The position numbers and the translations under genes are program-made. This document shows positions 8,089-16,493 of a DNA stretch of 54,430 nt, in pieces; position 1 is the first letter of the stretch, and every line of letters starts with the position of its first letter. This stretch comes from Subdoligranulum sp. (lineage in GTDB: Bacteria > Bacillota > Clostridia > Oscillospirales > Ruminococcaceae), in assembly GCA_004555405.1 (NCBI GenBank), contig SFIE01000009.1, positions 1 to 54,430 of the forward strand. The letters are read 5' to 3'. Below the pieces are notes generated by a model. It made no database searches, was not told the origin of the DNA, and saw only the letters and a list, made by a program, of their open reading frames with translations.

Positions 8089-8721
8089 TTATGCCTCCAG
8101 CGCCTTCATGATCAGCGCAGTAGTCTTTTCGATGCTTCCCTGATCCGGGATCTCCACCAGCTTACCACGGCTCCGGTAGAAGTCCACCAAAGGCTCGGTC
8201 TGCTCGTGATAGGCTTTCAGTCGGTCCACAACGGTTGCAGGCTGGTCATCCTTGCGGATCTCCAGTTTGCCGCCGCAGCGGTCGCACACGCCTTCCCGTT
8301 TGCTGGGTTTGTTGGTGATGTGGTAGCTTGCACCGCAAGCTGCGCACACCCGGCGGCCACTCATGCGCTGAATGATCGCCTCGTCGGCTACGATCAGGTT
8401 CAGCACCTTGTCGATCTGCACGCCCATCTGCTCCAGGGCTTCGCCCTGTGCAATGGTGCGGGGCATACCGTCCAGCACAAAACCATTCTTGCAGTCGTCG
8501 GCCTGCAAACGCTCTTTTACAATGCCCACGATCACATCGTCGGGCACCAGAGCACCTGCATCCATATAGCTTTTCGCCTTCACACCCATGGGCGTGCCGT
8601 CCTTGACGGCCGTCCGAAGGATGTTACCGGTGCTGATAGCGGGAATTTTGAAATGGTCGCAAACGATCTCTGCCTGCGTACCTTTTCCGGCGCCGGGAGC
8701 GCCCAGAAAAATCAGGTTCAT
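8089..8721 (-). CDS. adk: Adenylate kinase (zinc-binding lid type)
   Basis: Interconverts ATP + AMP and 2 ADP. The start MNLIFLGAPGAGKGTQ at 8721 is chosen because GGAGG lies 5 nt before it; upstream ATGs are too close to or ahead of that site. P-loop GAPGAGKGT, the AMP segment and a lid with CAACG...CDRCG (two CxxC pairs) are present, giving a long-form zinc-containing adenylate kinase of 210 residues. Sits between secY and map, as in other Firmicutes. Confidence 0.97.
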   Translation of the reverse strand: MNLIFLGAPGAGKGTQAEIVCDHFKIPAISTGNILRTAVKDGTPMGVKAKSYMDAGALVPDDVIVGIVKERLQADDCKNGFVLDGMPRTIAQGEALEQMGVQIDKVLNLIVADEAIIQRMSGRRVCAACGASYHITNKPSKREGVCDRCGGKLEIRKDDQPATVVDRLKAYHEQTEPLVDFYRSRGKLVEIPDQGSIEKTTALIMKALEA

Positions 8722-8748
8722 CATAGCCTCCACTTCTCTCATTGGCAT

Positions 8749-10047
8749 TTACTCCAAGAATCCCTTGTGGTGGCGCATCAGCATATAGCTCTCCAGGCTG
8801 CGGCCGGTTTCCAAAGCCACGCCCACAACGATGAGCAGGCTGGTACCGCCAAGCTGAATCGAAACGCCGGTCACATTGCCCAGCACGATAGGCAGGGCAG
8901 CAACCACTGCCAGGAACGCAGCACCCAGAATCGTTACCTTGTTCAGCACACGGGTGATAAAATCGCTGGTGGGCTTACCGGGGCGGATACCGGGAATAGT
9001 GCCGTTGTTCTTGCGCAGGTTGTTGGCGATCTCGATGGGGTTATACTGAATGGCTACATAGAAGTAGTTGAACGCCACGATCAAAAGCAGATACAGCACA
9101 ATGTACACGGCGCTCGTGTAGTTGAAACTGTGCAGGAAGCTGTACCAGATGGGGTGAACCTGAGGGTCCACATTCACAAATGCACCGATGGTGCCGGGAA
9201 TGCTGCACAGGGCAGATGCAAAGATGATGGGCATAACACCGGTCATATTCACCTTAATGGGAATATAGCTGTTCTGTCCGCCGTACATCTTGCGGCCCAC
9301 AACCTTCTTGGCATACTGCACGGAAATGCGGCGCTCTGCATTGGTGGTAACCACCACGAACACAACGGCCACGATTGCCAGCACAGCAATCAGGGGCAAA
9401 ATGAAATAGTACTGGGGCTCACCGTTCTGTGCGCGGGCCAGAATGCCCACCACAGAATTGTAAACGCCGTTCCAGCGGGATACGATACCGGCAAAGATCA
9501 GCAGCGAAAGGCCGCTTCCGATGCCCTTGGTATCGATCTGTTCGCCCAGCCAGACAACCAGCTGAGCACCTGCCACAAAGCAGGCAATGATCACCAGCGC
9601 AGCCAGCCACTGGCTTGCACCCTCGGTATACTTCAGCATACCGGAGCGGCGCAGCACAAAGTAGTAGCCGATGGACATGATCAGTGCGATCACCGCACCG
9701 GTCATTTTGCTGATGATGCTGATTTTGCGGCGGCCTTCCTCACCCTCGCGGGAGAGGTTTTCCAGATAAGGAATGGCCACGCACAAAAGCTGAATGATGA
9801 TCGTTGCATTGATGTAGGGGGTGACGCCCAGTGCGAACAAAGCACACTGGGACAGAGCACCGCCGGACATCATGTTCAGATAAGTCAGCATGGTACCGGT
9901 CTCAAACATTCCTGTCAGAGCACCGGCTTTGATAAAGGGCACGGGGATCGCACAGCCCAAACGGAAGATCACAACGATAGCCAGCGTAAACAGCAAGCGC
10001 TTGCGCAGATCTTCGATCTTCCAGGCATTACGAAAGGTTTCGAACAC
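8749..10047 (-). CDS. secY: Protein translocase subunit SecY
   Basis: Channel-forming subunit of the Sec translocon in the cytoplasmic membrane. 432 residues with ten predicted helices. Family segments visible include FRLGCAIPVPFI after the first cytoplasmic stretch, IIIQLL with RKISI, and the C-terminal ALETGRSLESYMLMRHHKGF. It starts 1 bp after rplO, indicating tight coupling. SecE and SecG are not in the window. Confidence 0.98.
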   Translation of the reverse strand: MFETFRNAWKIEDLRKRLLFTLAIVVIFRLGCAIPVPFIKAGALTGMFETGTMLTYLNMMSGGALSQCALFALGVTPYINATIIIQLLCVAIPYLENLSREGEEGRRKISIISKMTGAVIALIMSIGYYFVLRRSGMLKYTEGASQWLAALVIIACFVAGAQLVVWLGEQIDTKGIGSGLSLLIFAGIVSRWNGVYNSVVGILARAQNGEPQYYFILPLIAVLAIVAVVFVVVTTNAERRISVQYAKKVVGRKMYGGQNSYIPIKVNMTGVMPIIFASALCSIPGTIGAFVNVDPQVHPIWYSFLHSFNYTSAVYIVLYLLLIVAFNYFYVAIQYNPIEIANNLRKNNGTIPGIRPGKPTSDFITRVLNKVTILGAAFLAVVAALPIVLGNVTGVSIQLGGTSLLIVVGVALETGRSLESYMLMRHHKGFLE

Positions 10048-10048
10048 C

Positions 10049-10486
10049 TTAGATCACCTCGGCCTTCCCGCCTGCCTTCTCGATCTTTTCCTTGGCAGAG
10101 GCAGTATAAGCAGCTACCTTAACGGTAACAGCCTTCGTGACTTCGCCGTTGCCCAGAACCTTCACGCCGTCGAGGGTCTTGTTGATGATACCCTTCTCCA
10201 GCAGTGCCTGAGCATCCACCACTGCACCAGCCTCGAACTTGTCGAGGTCGCTCACCTTAATGGTAGCGTACTGGGTGGCAAAAATGTTGTTGAAACCACG
10301 CTTAGGCAGACGACGCTGCAGAGGCATCTGACCGCCTTCGAAACCGGCCTTCTTCACGCCGGAACGAGCCTTCTGGCCCTTGTGGCCGAAGCCTGCGGTT
10401 TTGCCATTGCCGGAACCGGCGCCGCGGCCCTTACGGGTAACGGGGGTGTTTGCGCCCTTGCTGGCCTTTAATTCATGAAGCTTCAT
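10049..10486 (-). CDS. rplO: 50S ribosomal protein L15
   Basis: Late-assembly large-subunit protein. 145 residues, with the basic glycine-rich N-terminus MKLHELKASKGA...RKGRGAGSGNGKTAGFGHKGQKARSG (abbreviated) and the family motif FEGGQMPLQRRLPKRGF. Located between rpmD and secY in the standard spc order. Confidence 0.97.
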   Translation of the reverse strand: MKLHELKASKGANTPVTRKGRGAGSGNGKTAGFGHKGQKARSGVKKAGFEGGQMPLQRRLPKRGFNNIFATQYATIKVSDLDKFEAGAVVDAQALLEKGIINKTLDGVKVLGNGEVTKAVTVKVAAYTASAKEKIEKAGGKAEVI

Positions 10487-10504
10487 TGTTGCACCTCCTT
10501 GCTA

Positions 10505-10840
10505 TTATGCTTTCGACACAGCGATCAGGTGCATGATCTTGTTGATCTTGCCCTGGGTAGCTGCGTTGTTGGGCTGAACGGTGGTATCACCGATTCTCTT
10601 CAGACCCAGGCTCTCGGCAGTAGCCTTCTGTGCCACTACCTTGCCGTTCAGGCTGTGAATGAGCTCAATCTTAACCAGCTCGACCTCTGCCTTCTTGGCA
10701 GGAGCCTTTTTAGCAGGAGCCTTTTTAGCAGGAGCCTTCTTGGCAGCGGGCTTCTTTTCGCCGTCTGCTGCCTTCTTGGCGGCGGGCTTCTTCTTGGGAG
10801 CAGCCTCAGCGACCACAGTTTCCTTGATCTCTTCAGTCAT
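10505..10840 (-). CDS. rpmD: 50S ribosomal protein L30 with lysine/alanine-rich N-terminal extension
   Basis: The C-terminal ~59 residues (VELVKIELIHSLNGKVVAQK ... INKIMHLIAVSKA) are a complete L30. They are preceded by about 50 extra residues: an acidic start MTEEIKETVVAEAAP and then repeated AKKAP/KKPAAKK units resembling histone H1 tails, encoded by 15-bp direct repeats around 10695-10745. The ATG at 10840 has GGAGGG 8 nt upstream; a GTG at 10849 is in frame but adjoins the ribosome binding site. Position between rpsE and rplO confirms the identity. The extension has no known function. Confidence 0.95.
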   Translation of the reverse strand: MTEEIKETVVAEAAPKKKPAAKKAADGEKKPAAKKAPAKKAPAKKAPAKKAEVELVKIELIHSLNGKVVAQKATAESLGLKRIGDTTVQPNNAATQGKINKIMHLIAVSKA

Positions 10841-10854
10841 TGTAAGCACCCTCC

Positions 10855-11361
10855 TTAGCCCAGAATTTCCTGTACGGTCTTGCCGCGCTTAGCAGCAACT
10901 TCCTCAGCAGTGGTCAGGCTGCACAGACCTTCGAAGGTTGCAGAAACCACATTGATGGGGTTGTTGGAGCGCAGAGACTTGGTACGAATGTCTTTAATGC
11001 CGGCAGCTTCCAGAACGGCACGCACGGGGCCGCCTGCGATCAAGCCGGTACCGGTGGGGGCCGGACGCATCAGAACGCGGCCTGCACCGTAAGCGCCCAC
11101 AACCTCGTGAGGAATGGTAGTACCCTTCAGGTTGACAGTGCGCATGTTCTTCTTGGCAGCCTCCAGGCCCTTGCGGATAGCCTCGGGAACCTCACCGGAC
11201 TTGCCAATGCCAAAGCCGATCTTGCCTTTGCCGTCGCCCACAACCACAAGAGCTGCGAACTTAGCAACGCGGCCGCCCTTAACGGTTTTGGATACGCGGT
11301 TGATGGACACAACCTTTTCGATCATGCCGTCATCGACATCATTTCTTCTCTGATATGCCAT
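10855..11361 (-). CDS. rpsE: 30S ribosomal protein S5
   Basis: Contributes to decoding fidelity and lines the mRNA entry channel. 168 residues, with the double-stranded RNA-binding-like N domain (EKVVSINRVSKTVKGGRV, GDGKGKIGFGIGKSGEVPEA) and C-terminal RPAPTGTGLIAGGPVRAVLE. Spacing to rplR is 18 bp. Confidence 0.98.
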   Translation of the reverse strand: MAYQRRNDVDDGMIEKVVSINRVSKTVKGGRVAKFAALVVVGDGKGKIGFGIGKSGEVPEAIRKGLEAAKKNMRTVNLKGTTIPHEVVGAYGAGRVLMRPAPTGTGLIAGGPVRAVLEAAGIKDIRTKSLRSNNPINVVSATFEGLCSLTTAEEVAAKRGKTVQEILG

Positions 11362-11379
11362 GTGTGTATCCTCCTTCCA

Positions 11380-11739
11380 TTACAGCTTGAGGCCGCCCTC
11401 ACGGGCACCCTCTGCCAGGGCCTGAACACGGCCGTGATAAACGAAACCGCCGCGGTCGTAAACGACCTCAGAAATACCCTTTTCCAGAGCCTTCTTGGCG
11501 ATGTTTTTGCCAACCTGGTTGGCAGCTTCAATGTTTCCGCCGTAGCCATTGAAATCTTTGTCCATGCTCGATGCAGCCACCAGGGTAGTGCCGGTGGTGT
11601 CATCGATGATCTGGGCATAGATATGCTTGGAGGAGCGGAAAACATTCAGGCGGGGCCGCTCTGCGGTGCCGCTGATCTTGCCGCGAACGCGGCGATGACG
11701 ACGAAGACGAGCTTCGTTCTTGTCAGCCTTATTAACCAT
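11380..11739 (-). CDS. rplR: 50S ribosomal protein L18
   Basis: Binds 5S rRNA together with L5. 119 residues, with R-rich N-terminus RLRRHRRVRGKISGTAERPR, central NVFRSSKHIYAQIIDD and C-terminal VVYDRGGFVYHGRVQALAEG, all conserved. Located between rplF and rpsE. Confidence 0.98.
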   Translation of the reverse strand: MVNKADKNEARLRRHRRVRGKISGTAERPRLNVFRSSKHIYAQIIDDTTGTTLVAASSMDKDFNGYGGNIEAANQVGKNIAKKALEKGISEVVYDRGGFVYHGRVQALAEGAREGGLKL

Positions 11740-11757
11740 TTGTTCTCACTCCTTCTC

Positions 11758-12306
11758 TTATTTGCCCTTGCCGGCTTTGCCTTCCTTGCGGACGACATAC
11801 TCGTTCTTATAGCGAACGCCCTTGCCCTTGTAAGGCTCCGGAGGACGCTTCTCGCGAATCTCGGCGGCAAACTGGCCAACCTTCTGCTTATCGATGCCCT
11901 TGATGATGATGTTGTTAGCATCGGGAACCTCGATCTTGATGTCGTCGGTCTCAGCCACGATCACCTGATTCGAGAAGCCCAGGTTCATCACCAGGTTGCT
12001 GCCCTGCTTAGCAGCACGGTAACCAACGCCCTGGATCTCCAGCTCTTTCTGGAAGCCGTGGGTAACGCCTTCCACCATGTTGGAGATGTTGGTGCGGGTC
12101 AGGCCGTGCAGGCTGCGGGCCAAGCCCTCGTCGTTGGGGCGGCTCACGATGATCTCGTTGCCCTCCAGCTTAACGCTCATCATAGGATGATAGTTGGAAT
12201 TCAGAGTACCTTTGGGGCCCTTCACAGACACGGTGTGGGCAGTCTCATCGATCTTCACTTCCACGCCTGCAGGAACGGCAATGGGTTTTCTTCCAATTCT
12301 CGACAT
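11758..12306 (-). CDS. rplF: 50S ribosomal protein L6
   Basis: Two-domain protein near the factor-binding site. 182 residues, starting MSRIGRKPIAVPAGVEVKI and carrying the signature PEPYKGKGVRYKNEYVVRKE at the C-terminus. 17 bp after rpsH. Confidence 0.98.
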   Translation of the reverse strand: MSRIGRKPIAVPAGVEVKIDETAHTVSVKGPKGTLNSNYHPMMSVKLEGNEIIVSRPNDEGLARSLHGLTRTNISNMVEGVTHGFQKELEIQGVGYRAAKQGSNLVMNLGFSNQVIVAETDDIKIEVPDANNIIIKGIDKQKVGQFAAEIREKRPPEPYKGKGVRYKNEYVVRKEGKAGKGK

Positions 12307-12323
12307 TGTCTTTTACCCCTTTC

Positions 12324-12722
12324 TTACCACACGAAGGCCAGGACCTCGCCGCCAACGTGCTGAGCACGGGCAGCCTTATCGGTCATAACGCCTTTAGAAG
12401 TGGAGATAATTGCGGTACCCAGACCCTTCATGACCTTGGGCATATCCTCACAGTTGGTGTAGATACGCAGGCCGGGCTTGGAAACGCGCTTCAGGCCAGC
12501 GATGACGGGCTGGTCGTTTGCGGTGTACTTCAGAGCCACGCGAATGGTGCCCTGTTTGTCATCTTCGATCACCTGCATACCCTTAATGTAGCCCTCGTCA
12601 ACCAGGATCTGGCAGATAGCCTTCTTCAGGTTGGAAGCGGGGATGTCCACAGAAGGGTGTTTGGCAGTGCTTGCGTTGCGGATGCGAGTCAGCAGGTCCG
12701 CGATAGGATCGGTGATTTGCAT
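12324..12722 (-). CDS. rpsH: 30S ribosomal protein S8
   Basis: Primary 16S rRNA binder of the central domain and, in proteobacteria, the spc-operon autorepressor. 132 residues from MQITDPIADLLTRIRNA to the conserved C-terminal GGEVLAFVW. The S8 signature STSKGVMTDKAAR is present. I could not show a regulatory S8 site upstream of rplE. Confidence 0.98.
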   Translation of the reverse strand: MQITDPIADLLTRIRNASTAKHPSVDIPASNLKKAICQILVDEGYIKGMQVIEDDKQGTIRVALKYTANDQPVIAGLKRVSKPGLRIYTNCEDMPKVMKGLGTAIISTSKGVMTDKAARAQHVGGEVLAFVW

Positions 12723-12761
12723 AGTGCCACTAACCTCCTTAGGTTAATTATCAGTTGTTGA

Positions 12762-12947
12762 TTACCAGCTGGCTTTCTTCACGCCGGGGATCTCGCCTTT
12801 GTAAGCGAGCTCACGGAAGCAAATACGGCAAACGCCGTACTTGCGCAGGTAAGCGTGGGGGCGGCCGCAGATCTTGCAACGGTTGTAAGCCTGAGTGCTG
12901 AACTTGGGCTCACGCTGCTGCTTCAACTTCATAGAAAGTTTTGCCAT
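12762..12947 (-). CDS. rpsZ: 30S ribosomal protein S14, type Z (zinc-binding)
   Basis: 61 residues, the short Gram-positive form. Zinc-ribbon cysteines are visible as CKICGRPHAYLRKYGVCRIC (C-x2-C ... C-x2-C). Positioned between rplE and rpsH. The zinc-independent paralogue, if any, is outside the window. Confidence 0.98.
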   Translation of the reverse strand: MAKLSMKLKQQREPKFSTQAYNRCKICGRPHAYLRKYGVCRICFRELAYKGEIPGVKKASW

Positions 12948-12962
12948 CTTAATGTGCCTCCC

Positions 12963-13502
12963 TTAGTTTGCGAACGGAGCGCCCATGAGCTTCAGCAGCT
13001 CCTTGGCTTCCTCGTCGGTCTTTGCGGTGGTAACAAAGCAGATATCCATACCGCGAACAGCGTCGATCTTATCGAAGTCGATCTCGGGGAAGATCATCTG
13101 CTCCTTGATGCCGAATGCATAGTTGCCGCGGCCGTCGAAGCTGTTGCCGTTGATACCGCGGAAGTCACGAACGCGGGGCAGAGCCACATTGAACAGGCGG
13201 TCGGCAAACTCATACATACGCTCGCCGCGCAGAGTGACCTTAACGCCGATCACCTGGCCCTGACGCAGCTTGAAGTTAGCAACGCTCTTCTTTGCGCGGC
13301 AGGGAATGGCCTTCTGGCCAGTGATCAGTGCCAGATCGTTCATGATGTTGTCGATGATCTTTTCGTTTTCTTTTGCCTCACCGGCGCCAACATTGATGAT
13401 GATCTTATCCAGCTTGGGGATCTGCATGGTGCTCTTGTAGCCGAACTTCTTGTTCAGGGCAGGAGCAATTTCATTTTTATACTGTTCTTTCAAACGTGCC
13501 AT
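12963..13502 (-). CDS. rplE: 50S ribosomal protein L5
   Basis: 5S rRNA-binding protein contacting P-site tRNA. 179 residues; family segments include KLDKIIINVGAGEA near the N-terminus, KKSVANFKLRQGQVIG and the C-terminal MDICFVTTAKTDEEAKELL. Followed 15 bp later by rpsZ. Confidence 0.98.
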   Translation of the reverse strand: MARLKEQYKNEIAPALNKKFGYKSTMQIPKLDKIIINVGAGEAKENEKIIDNIMNDLALITGQKAIPCRAKKSVANFKLRQGQVIGVKVTLRGERMYEFADRLFNVALPRVRDFRGINGNSFDGRGNYAFGIKEQMIFPEIDFDKIDAVRGMDICFVTTAKTDEEAKELLKLMGAPFAN

Positions 13503-13522
13503 GATTTACTCTGCTCCTTTCT

Positions 13523-13837
13523 TTACAGTTCAGCGCCGCACTTCTTGCAGACACGCACATTCTTGCCGTTTTCGATCTTCACACCCACGCGGGTAGCCTT
13601 GCCGCACTTGGGGCAGACGGGCATAACCTTGCAGGCGTACAGTGCGCCTTCGGCCTTAACAATGCCGCCCTGCTCGCCCTGCTGGCGGGGCTTCACGTGC
13701 TTGGTAACCATGTTGCGGCCCTCGACGATGACCTTACCCTCTTTGGGGCTGACCTGCAGAACCTTGCCGGTCTGGCCTTTGTCCTTGCCGCTAATGATCA
13801 TAACGGTATCGCCGGTTTTAACATGAAGATTATTCAT
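13523..13837 (-). CDS. rplX: 50S ribosomal protein L24
   Basis: Assembly initiator protein at the exit tunnel. 104 residues with an N-terminal KOW domain (VKTGDTVMIISGKDKGQTGK). A four-cysteine set near the C-terminus (CPKCGKATR...CKKCGAEL) gives a possible zinc-ribbon, a pattern shared by many Gram-positive L24 proteins. Confidence 0.97.
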   Translation of the reverse strand: MNNLHVKTGDTVMIISGKDKGQTGKVLQVSPKEGKVIVEGRNMVTKHVKPRQQGEQGGIVKAEGALYACKVMPVCPKCGKATRVGVKIENGKNVRVCKKCGAEL

Positions 13838-13850
13838 TCTTAAAACCTCC

Positions 13851-14219
13851 TTACAGGGATTCCGGAGCCAGGCTCAGGATCTTGGTGAAGCCGGCATCGC
13901 GGAGTTCGCGGGCCACGGGTCCAAAAATACGGGTGCCCTTGGGGCTCTTGTCAGCCATAACGATAACAGCGGCGTTCTCATCAAAACGGATGTAGGAGCC
14001 GTCATCACGACGCAGGCCATGCTTGCTGCGAACGATCACAGCCTTGACCACGTCGCCCTTTTTCACGGAGCCACCGGGAGCTGCCTTCTTAACAGAGGCA
14101 ACCACGATATCTCCGATGTTAGCGTATCTCTTGCGGGAACCGCCCAGTACACGGAAGCACATTAACTCCTTGGCACCGGTGTTGTCGGCCACTTTGAGAT
14201 AAGTTTGCATCTGAACCAT
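13851..14219 (-). CDS. rplN: 50S ribosomal protein L14
   Basis: Subunit-interface protein and target of the silencing factor RsfS. 122 residues, starting MVQMQTYLKVADNTGAKEL; the first ATG or the in-frame ATG two codons later (MQTYL) could serve, although the ribosome binding site AGGAGG favours the first. Signature GDVVKAVIVRSKHGLRRDDG present. Confidence 0.98.
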   Translation of the reverse strand: MVQMQTYLKVADNTGAKELMCFRVLGGSRKRYANIGDIVVASVKKAAPGGSVKKGDVVKAVIVRSKHGLRRDDGSYIRFDENAAVIVMADKSPKGTRIFGPVARELRDAGFTKILSLAPESL

Positions 14220-14252
14220 TTTCAGGTCCTCCTTTCAAAGTACCAGGCTTAA

Positions 14253-14507
14253 TTACTTAGCTTTCTCGATGATCTTGACCAGGCGCCAGTTCTTGTCCTT
14301 AGAAACCTTGCGGGTCTCCATGATCAGAACACGGTCGCCGATGCCGGCCTCGTTGTTCTCGTCATGAGCCTTGAACTTAACGGTACGCTTCAGGATCTTC
14401 TTGTACAGAGGGTGCTGCACAGCATCTTTCACTGCGACAACGATGGTTTTGTCCATCTTATCGGAAACAACAACGCCTACACGGGTCTTTCTCAAATTGC
14501 GTTCCAT
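14253..14507 (-). CDS. rpsQ: 30S ribosomal protein S17
   Basis: Primary 16S rRNA binder with an OB fold. 84 residues: MERNLRKTRVGVVVSDKMDK at the start and the S17 signature GDRVLIMETRKVSKDKNWRL at the end. Between rpmC and rplN. Confidence 0.98.
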   Translation of the reverse strand: MERNLRKTRVGVVVSDKMDKTIVVAVKDAVQHPLYKKILKRTVKFKAHDENNEAGIGDRVLIMETRKVSKDKNWRLVKIIEKAK

Positions 14508-14523
14508 TGTTTAACCTCCCTCT

Positions 14524-14709
14524 TTAAGCCTTCTCTGCCAGAATGGTCATCACGCGGGCGATGTCCTTCTTGACAGTATCAATACGAACGGGGTTGTCCA
14601 GCTGGTTGATAGCGTGCTGGAAGCGCAGGTTAAACAGCTCCTGCTTCAGATCAGCCAGCTTCTTGTTCAGCTCAACCTCAGACATTTCACGCAGTTCCTT
14701 AGCCTTCAT
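14524..14709 (-). CDS. rpmC: 50S ribosomal protein L29
   Basis: Exit-tunnel protein that helps dock trigger factor and SRP. 61 residues forming a two-helix hairpin: MKAKELREMSEVELNKKLAD and LKQELFNLRFQHAINQLDNP. Its start overlaps the end of rplP by 11 nt, implying translational coupling. Confidence 0.97.
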   Translation of the reverse strand: MKAKELREMSEVELNKKLADLKQELFNLRFQHAINQLDNPVRIDTVKKDIARVMTILAEKA

Positions 14710-15130
14710 TCACGCCACCTTCTTCCTCACGCTTGACAAATTTGCATTTGACAGGCAGCTTGTGCATAGCCAGGCGCAGAGCCTCGCGGGCGGTAGCCTC
14801 GTCCACATCTGCCAGTTCAAACATTACGCGGCCGGGCTTGACCACAGCCACCCAGTACTCGGGAGAACCCTTACCGGAACCCATGCGGGTTTCAGCGGGC
14901 TTCTCGGTTACGGGCTTATCGGGGAAAATCTTGATCCAAACCTTACCGCCACGCTTGATGTAACGGGTCATGGCAATACGAGCTGCCTCGATCTGGTTCG
15001 AAGTGATCCATGCGGGCTCCAGAGCAACAAGACCATACTGGCCCTGGTTCACAGTATTGCCGCGCATAGCCTTGCCGGTCATACGACCGCGCTGCTGACG
15101 ACGATATTTAACACGCTTAGGCAGTAACAT
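14699..15130 (-). CDS. rplP: 50S ribosomal protein L16
   Basis: Contacts A-site tRNA and is needed for late 50S maturation. 143 residues beginning MLLPKRVKYRRQQRGRMTGK, with the family segment WIKIFPDKPVTEKPAETRMG. Overlaps rpsC by one base and rpmC by 11. Confidence 0.98.
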   Translation of the reverse strand: MLLPKRVKYRRQQRGRMTGKAMRGNTVNQGQYGLVALEPAWITSNQIEAARIAMTRYIKRGGKVWIKIFPDKPVTEKPAETRMGSGKGSPEYWVAVVKPGRVMFELADVDEATAREALRLAMHKLPVKCKFVKREEEGGVNEG

Positions 15131-15837
15131 TACTTGTTGCCTCCTTCCTTACGGAATGCGGGCTTCTTTTCCTGAACAGGAGCCTTAGCGCCCTTCAGAA
15201 CTTCGCCCTTGTAGATCCAAACCTTAACGCCGATCTTACCGTAAGTGGTATCGGCCTCGGCAAAGCCGTAGTCGATGTCGGCACGCAGAGTCTGCAGAGG
15301 AATGGTACCCTCGTGATAGCTCTCGCTGCGGGCAATGTCTGCACCGCCCAGACGGCCGGAGCAAGTTGCCTTGATGCCCTTAGCACCGCGCTGCATAGCA
15401 CGGCCGATGCACTGCTTCATAGCGCGGCGGAAAGTGATGCGGCGCTCCAGCTGACCGGCAATGTTCTCAGCAACCAGCTGAGCATTGGTGTCAATGTTGT
15501 GAACCTCAACGATGTTCACGTTCACGCTCTTGCCGATCATCTCGCTCAGCTGCTTCTGCAGGTTTGCGATCTCAGCGCCGCCCTTGCCGATAACCATGCC
15601 GGGCTTTGCGCAGTAAATGTTTACCTTGACCTTGGGCTCACCGGACTGATTGTCGGTGGTGCGCTCGATCTCGATTTTAGGAACACCAGCGCCGAAGAGC
15701 TGCTTTTTCAGAGTCTTACGGATCTTGTTGTCCTCTACCAGGGTGTCGCCGAACTCCTGCTTGGAAGTAAACCAGCGGCTGTCCCAATCTTTAATCACAC
15801 CCACGCGGATGCCATGGGGATTGACTTTCTGGCCCAT
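15130..15837 (-). CDS. rpsC: 30S ribosomal protein S3
   Basis: mRNA entry-channel protein with helicase-associated function. 235 residues; N-terminal MGQKVNPHGIRVGVI, a type II KH domain with GMVIGKGGAEIANLQKQL, and C-terminal GRLGGADIARSESYHEGTIP. Between rplV and rplP. Confidence 0.98.
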   Translation of the reverse strand: MGQKVNPHGIRVGVIKDWDSRWFTSKQEFGDTLVEDNKIRKTLKKQLFGAGVPKIEIERTTDNQSGEPKVKVNIYCAKPGMVIGKGGAEIANLQKQLSEMIGKSVNVNIVEVHNIDTNAQLVAENIAGQLERRITFRRAMKQCIGRAMQRGAKGIKATCSGRLGGADIARSESYHEGTIPLQTLRADIDYGFAEADTTYGKIGVKVWIYKGEVLKGAKAPVQEKKPAFRKEGGNK

Positions 15838-15851
15838 TAGTGTTTACCTCC

Positions 15852-16187
15852 TTACTCTTTCTCTTTCAGCACAACAGTCATATGGCTGGTGCGCTTCAGG
15901 ATGCGGAATGCACGGCCATGATCACGAGGCATAATACGCTTCAGTGTGGGGCCGGGGCAGACATAGCATTCTGCCACATACAGGGCGTTCTTATCCATGC
16001 TGAAATTGTTTTCTGCGTTAGCAGCTGCAGACTTAACCAGCTTCAGAAGGGGCTCACAAGCGGCCTTCGGGGTGTACTGCAGAATTGCAAGAGCCTCGTT
16101 CAGGGGCTTGTTGCGGATCAGATCCATAACAATGCTCACCTTGCGGGGGCTGATGCGGGCGTAACGAAGTGTTGCCCGAGCTTCCAT
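15852..16187 (-). CDS. rplV: 50S ribosomal protein L22
   Basis: Lines the nascent peptide tunnel; its beta-hairpin is a macrolide-resistance hot spot in other species. 111 residues including YARISPRKVSIVMDLIRNK and the hairpin region CYVCPGPTLKRIMPRDHGRA. 18 bp after rpsS. Confidence 0.98.
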   Translation of the reverse strand: MEARATLRYARISPRKVSIVMDLIRNKPLNEALAILQYTPKAACEPLLKLVKSAAANAENNFSMDKNALYVAECYVCPGPTLKRIMPRDHGRAFRILKRTSHMTVVLKEKE

Positions 16188-16205
16188 GTTGTGTTCCTCC
16201 CTCTA

Positions 16206-16478
16206 TTACTTAGTAGTCTTGCCACCGGTGTGACCTTTAAAGGTACGGGTGGGGGCAAACTCGCCCAGCTTGTGACCAACCATGTCCTCAGTGACGTACA
16301 CAGGCACATGCTTGCGGCCGTCGTGAACAGCGATGGTATGACCAACGAAGTCGGGGAAGATGGTGGAAGCGCGGCTCCAGGTTTTAACAACCTGCTTCTT
16401 GCCGTTCTCGTTCATTTCCTGAACGCGCTTCAGCAGGACAGGCTGGACGAAAGGTCCCTTCTTAATGCTTCTAGACAT
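16206..16478 (-). CDS. rpsS: 30S ribosomal protein S19
   Basis: Head protein that contacts the 50S subunit and A-site tRNA. 90 residues: MSRSIKKGPFVQPVLLKRVQ and the signature GRKHVPVYVTEDMVGHKLGE. 15 bp after rplB. Confidence 0.98.
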   Translation of the reverse strand: MSRSIKKGPFVQPVLLKRVQEMNENGKKQVVKTWSRASTIFPDFVGHTIAVHDGRKHVPVYVTEDMVGHKLGEFAPTRTFKGHTGGKTTK

Positions 16479-16493
16479 ATTCGTGCTCCTTCC

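Noticed and set aside
7960..10122. 720-codon open frame on the plus strand across adk and secY
   Set aside because: It is the mirror of secY and adk codon bias, rich in His, Asn and Gln, and crosses several genuine genes.
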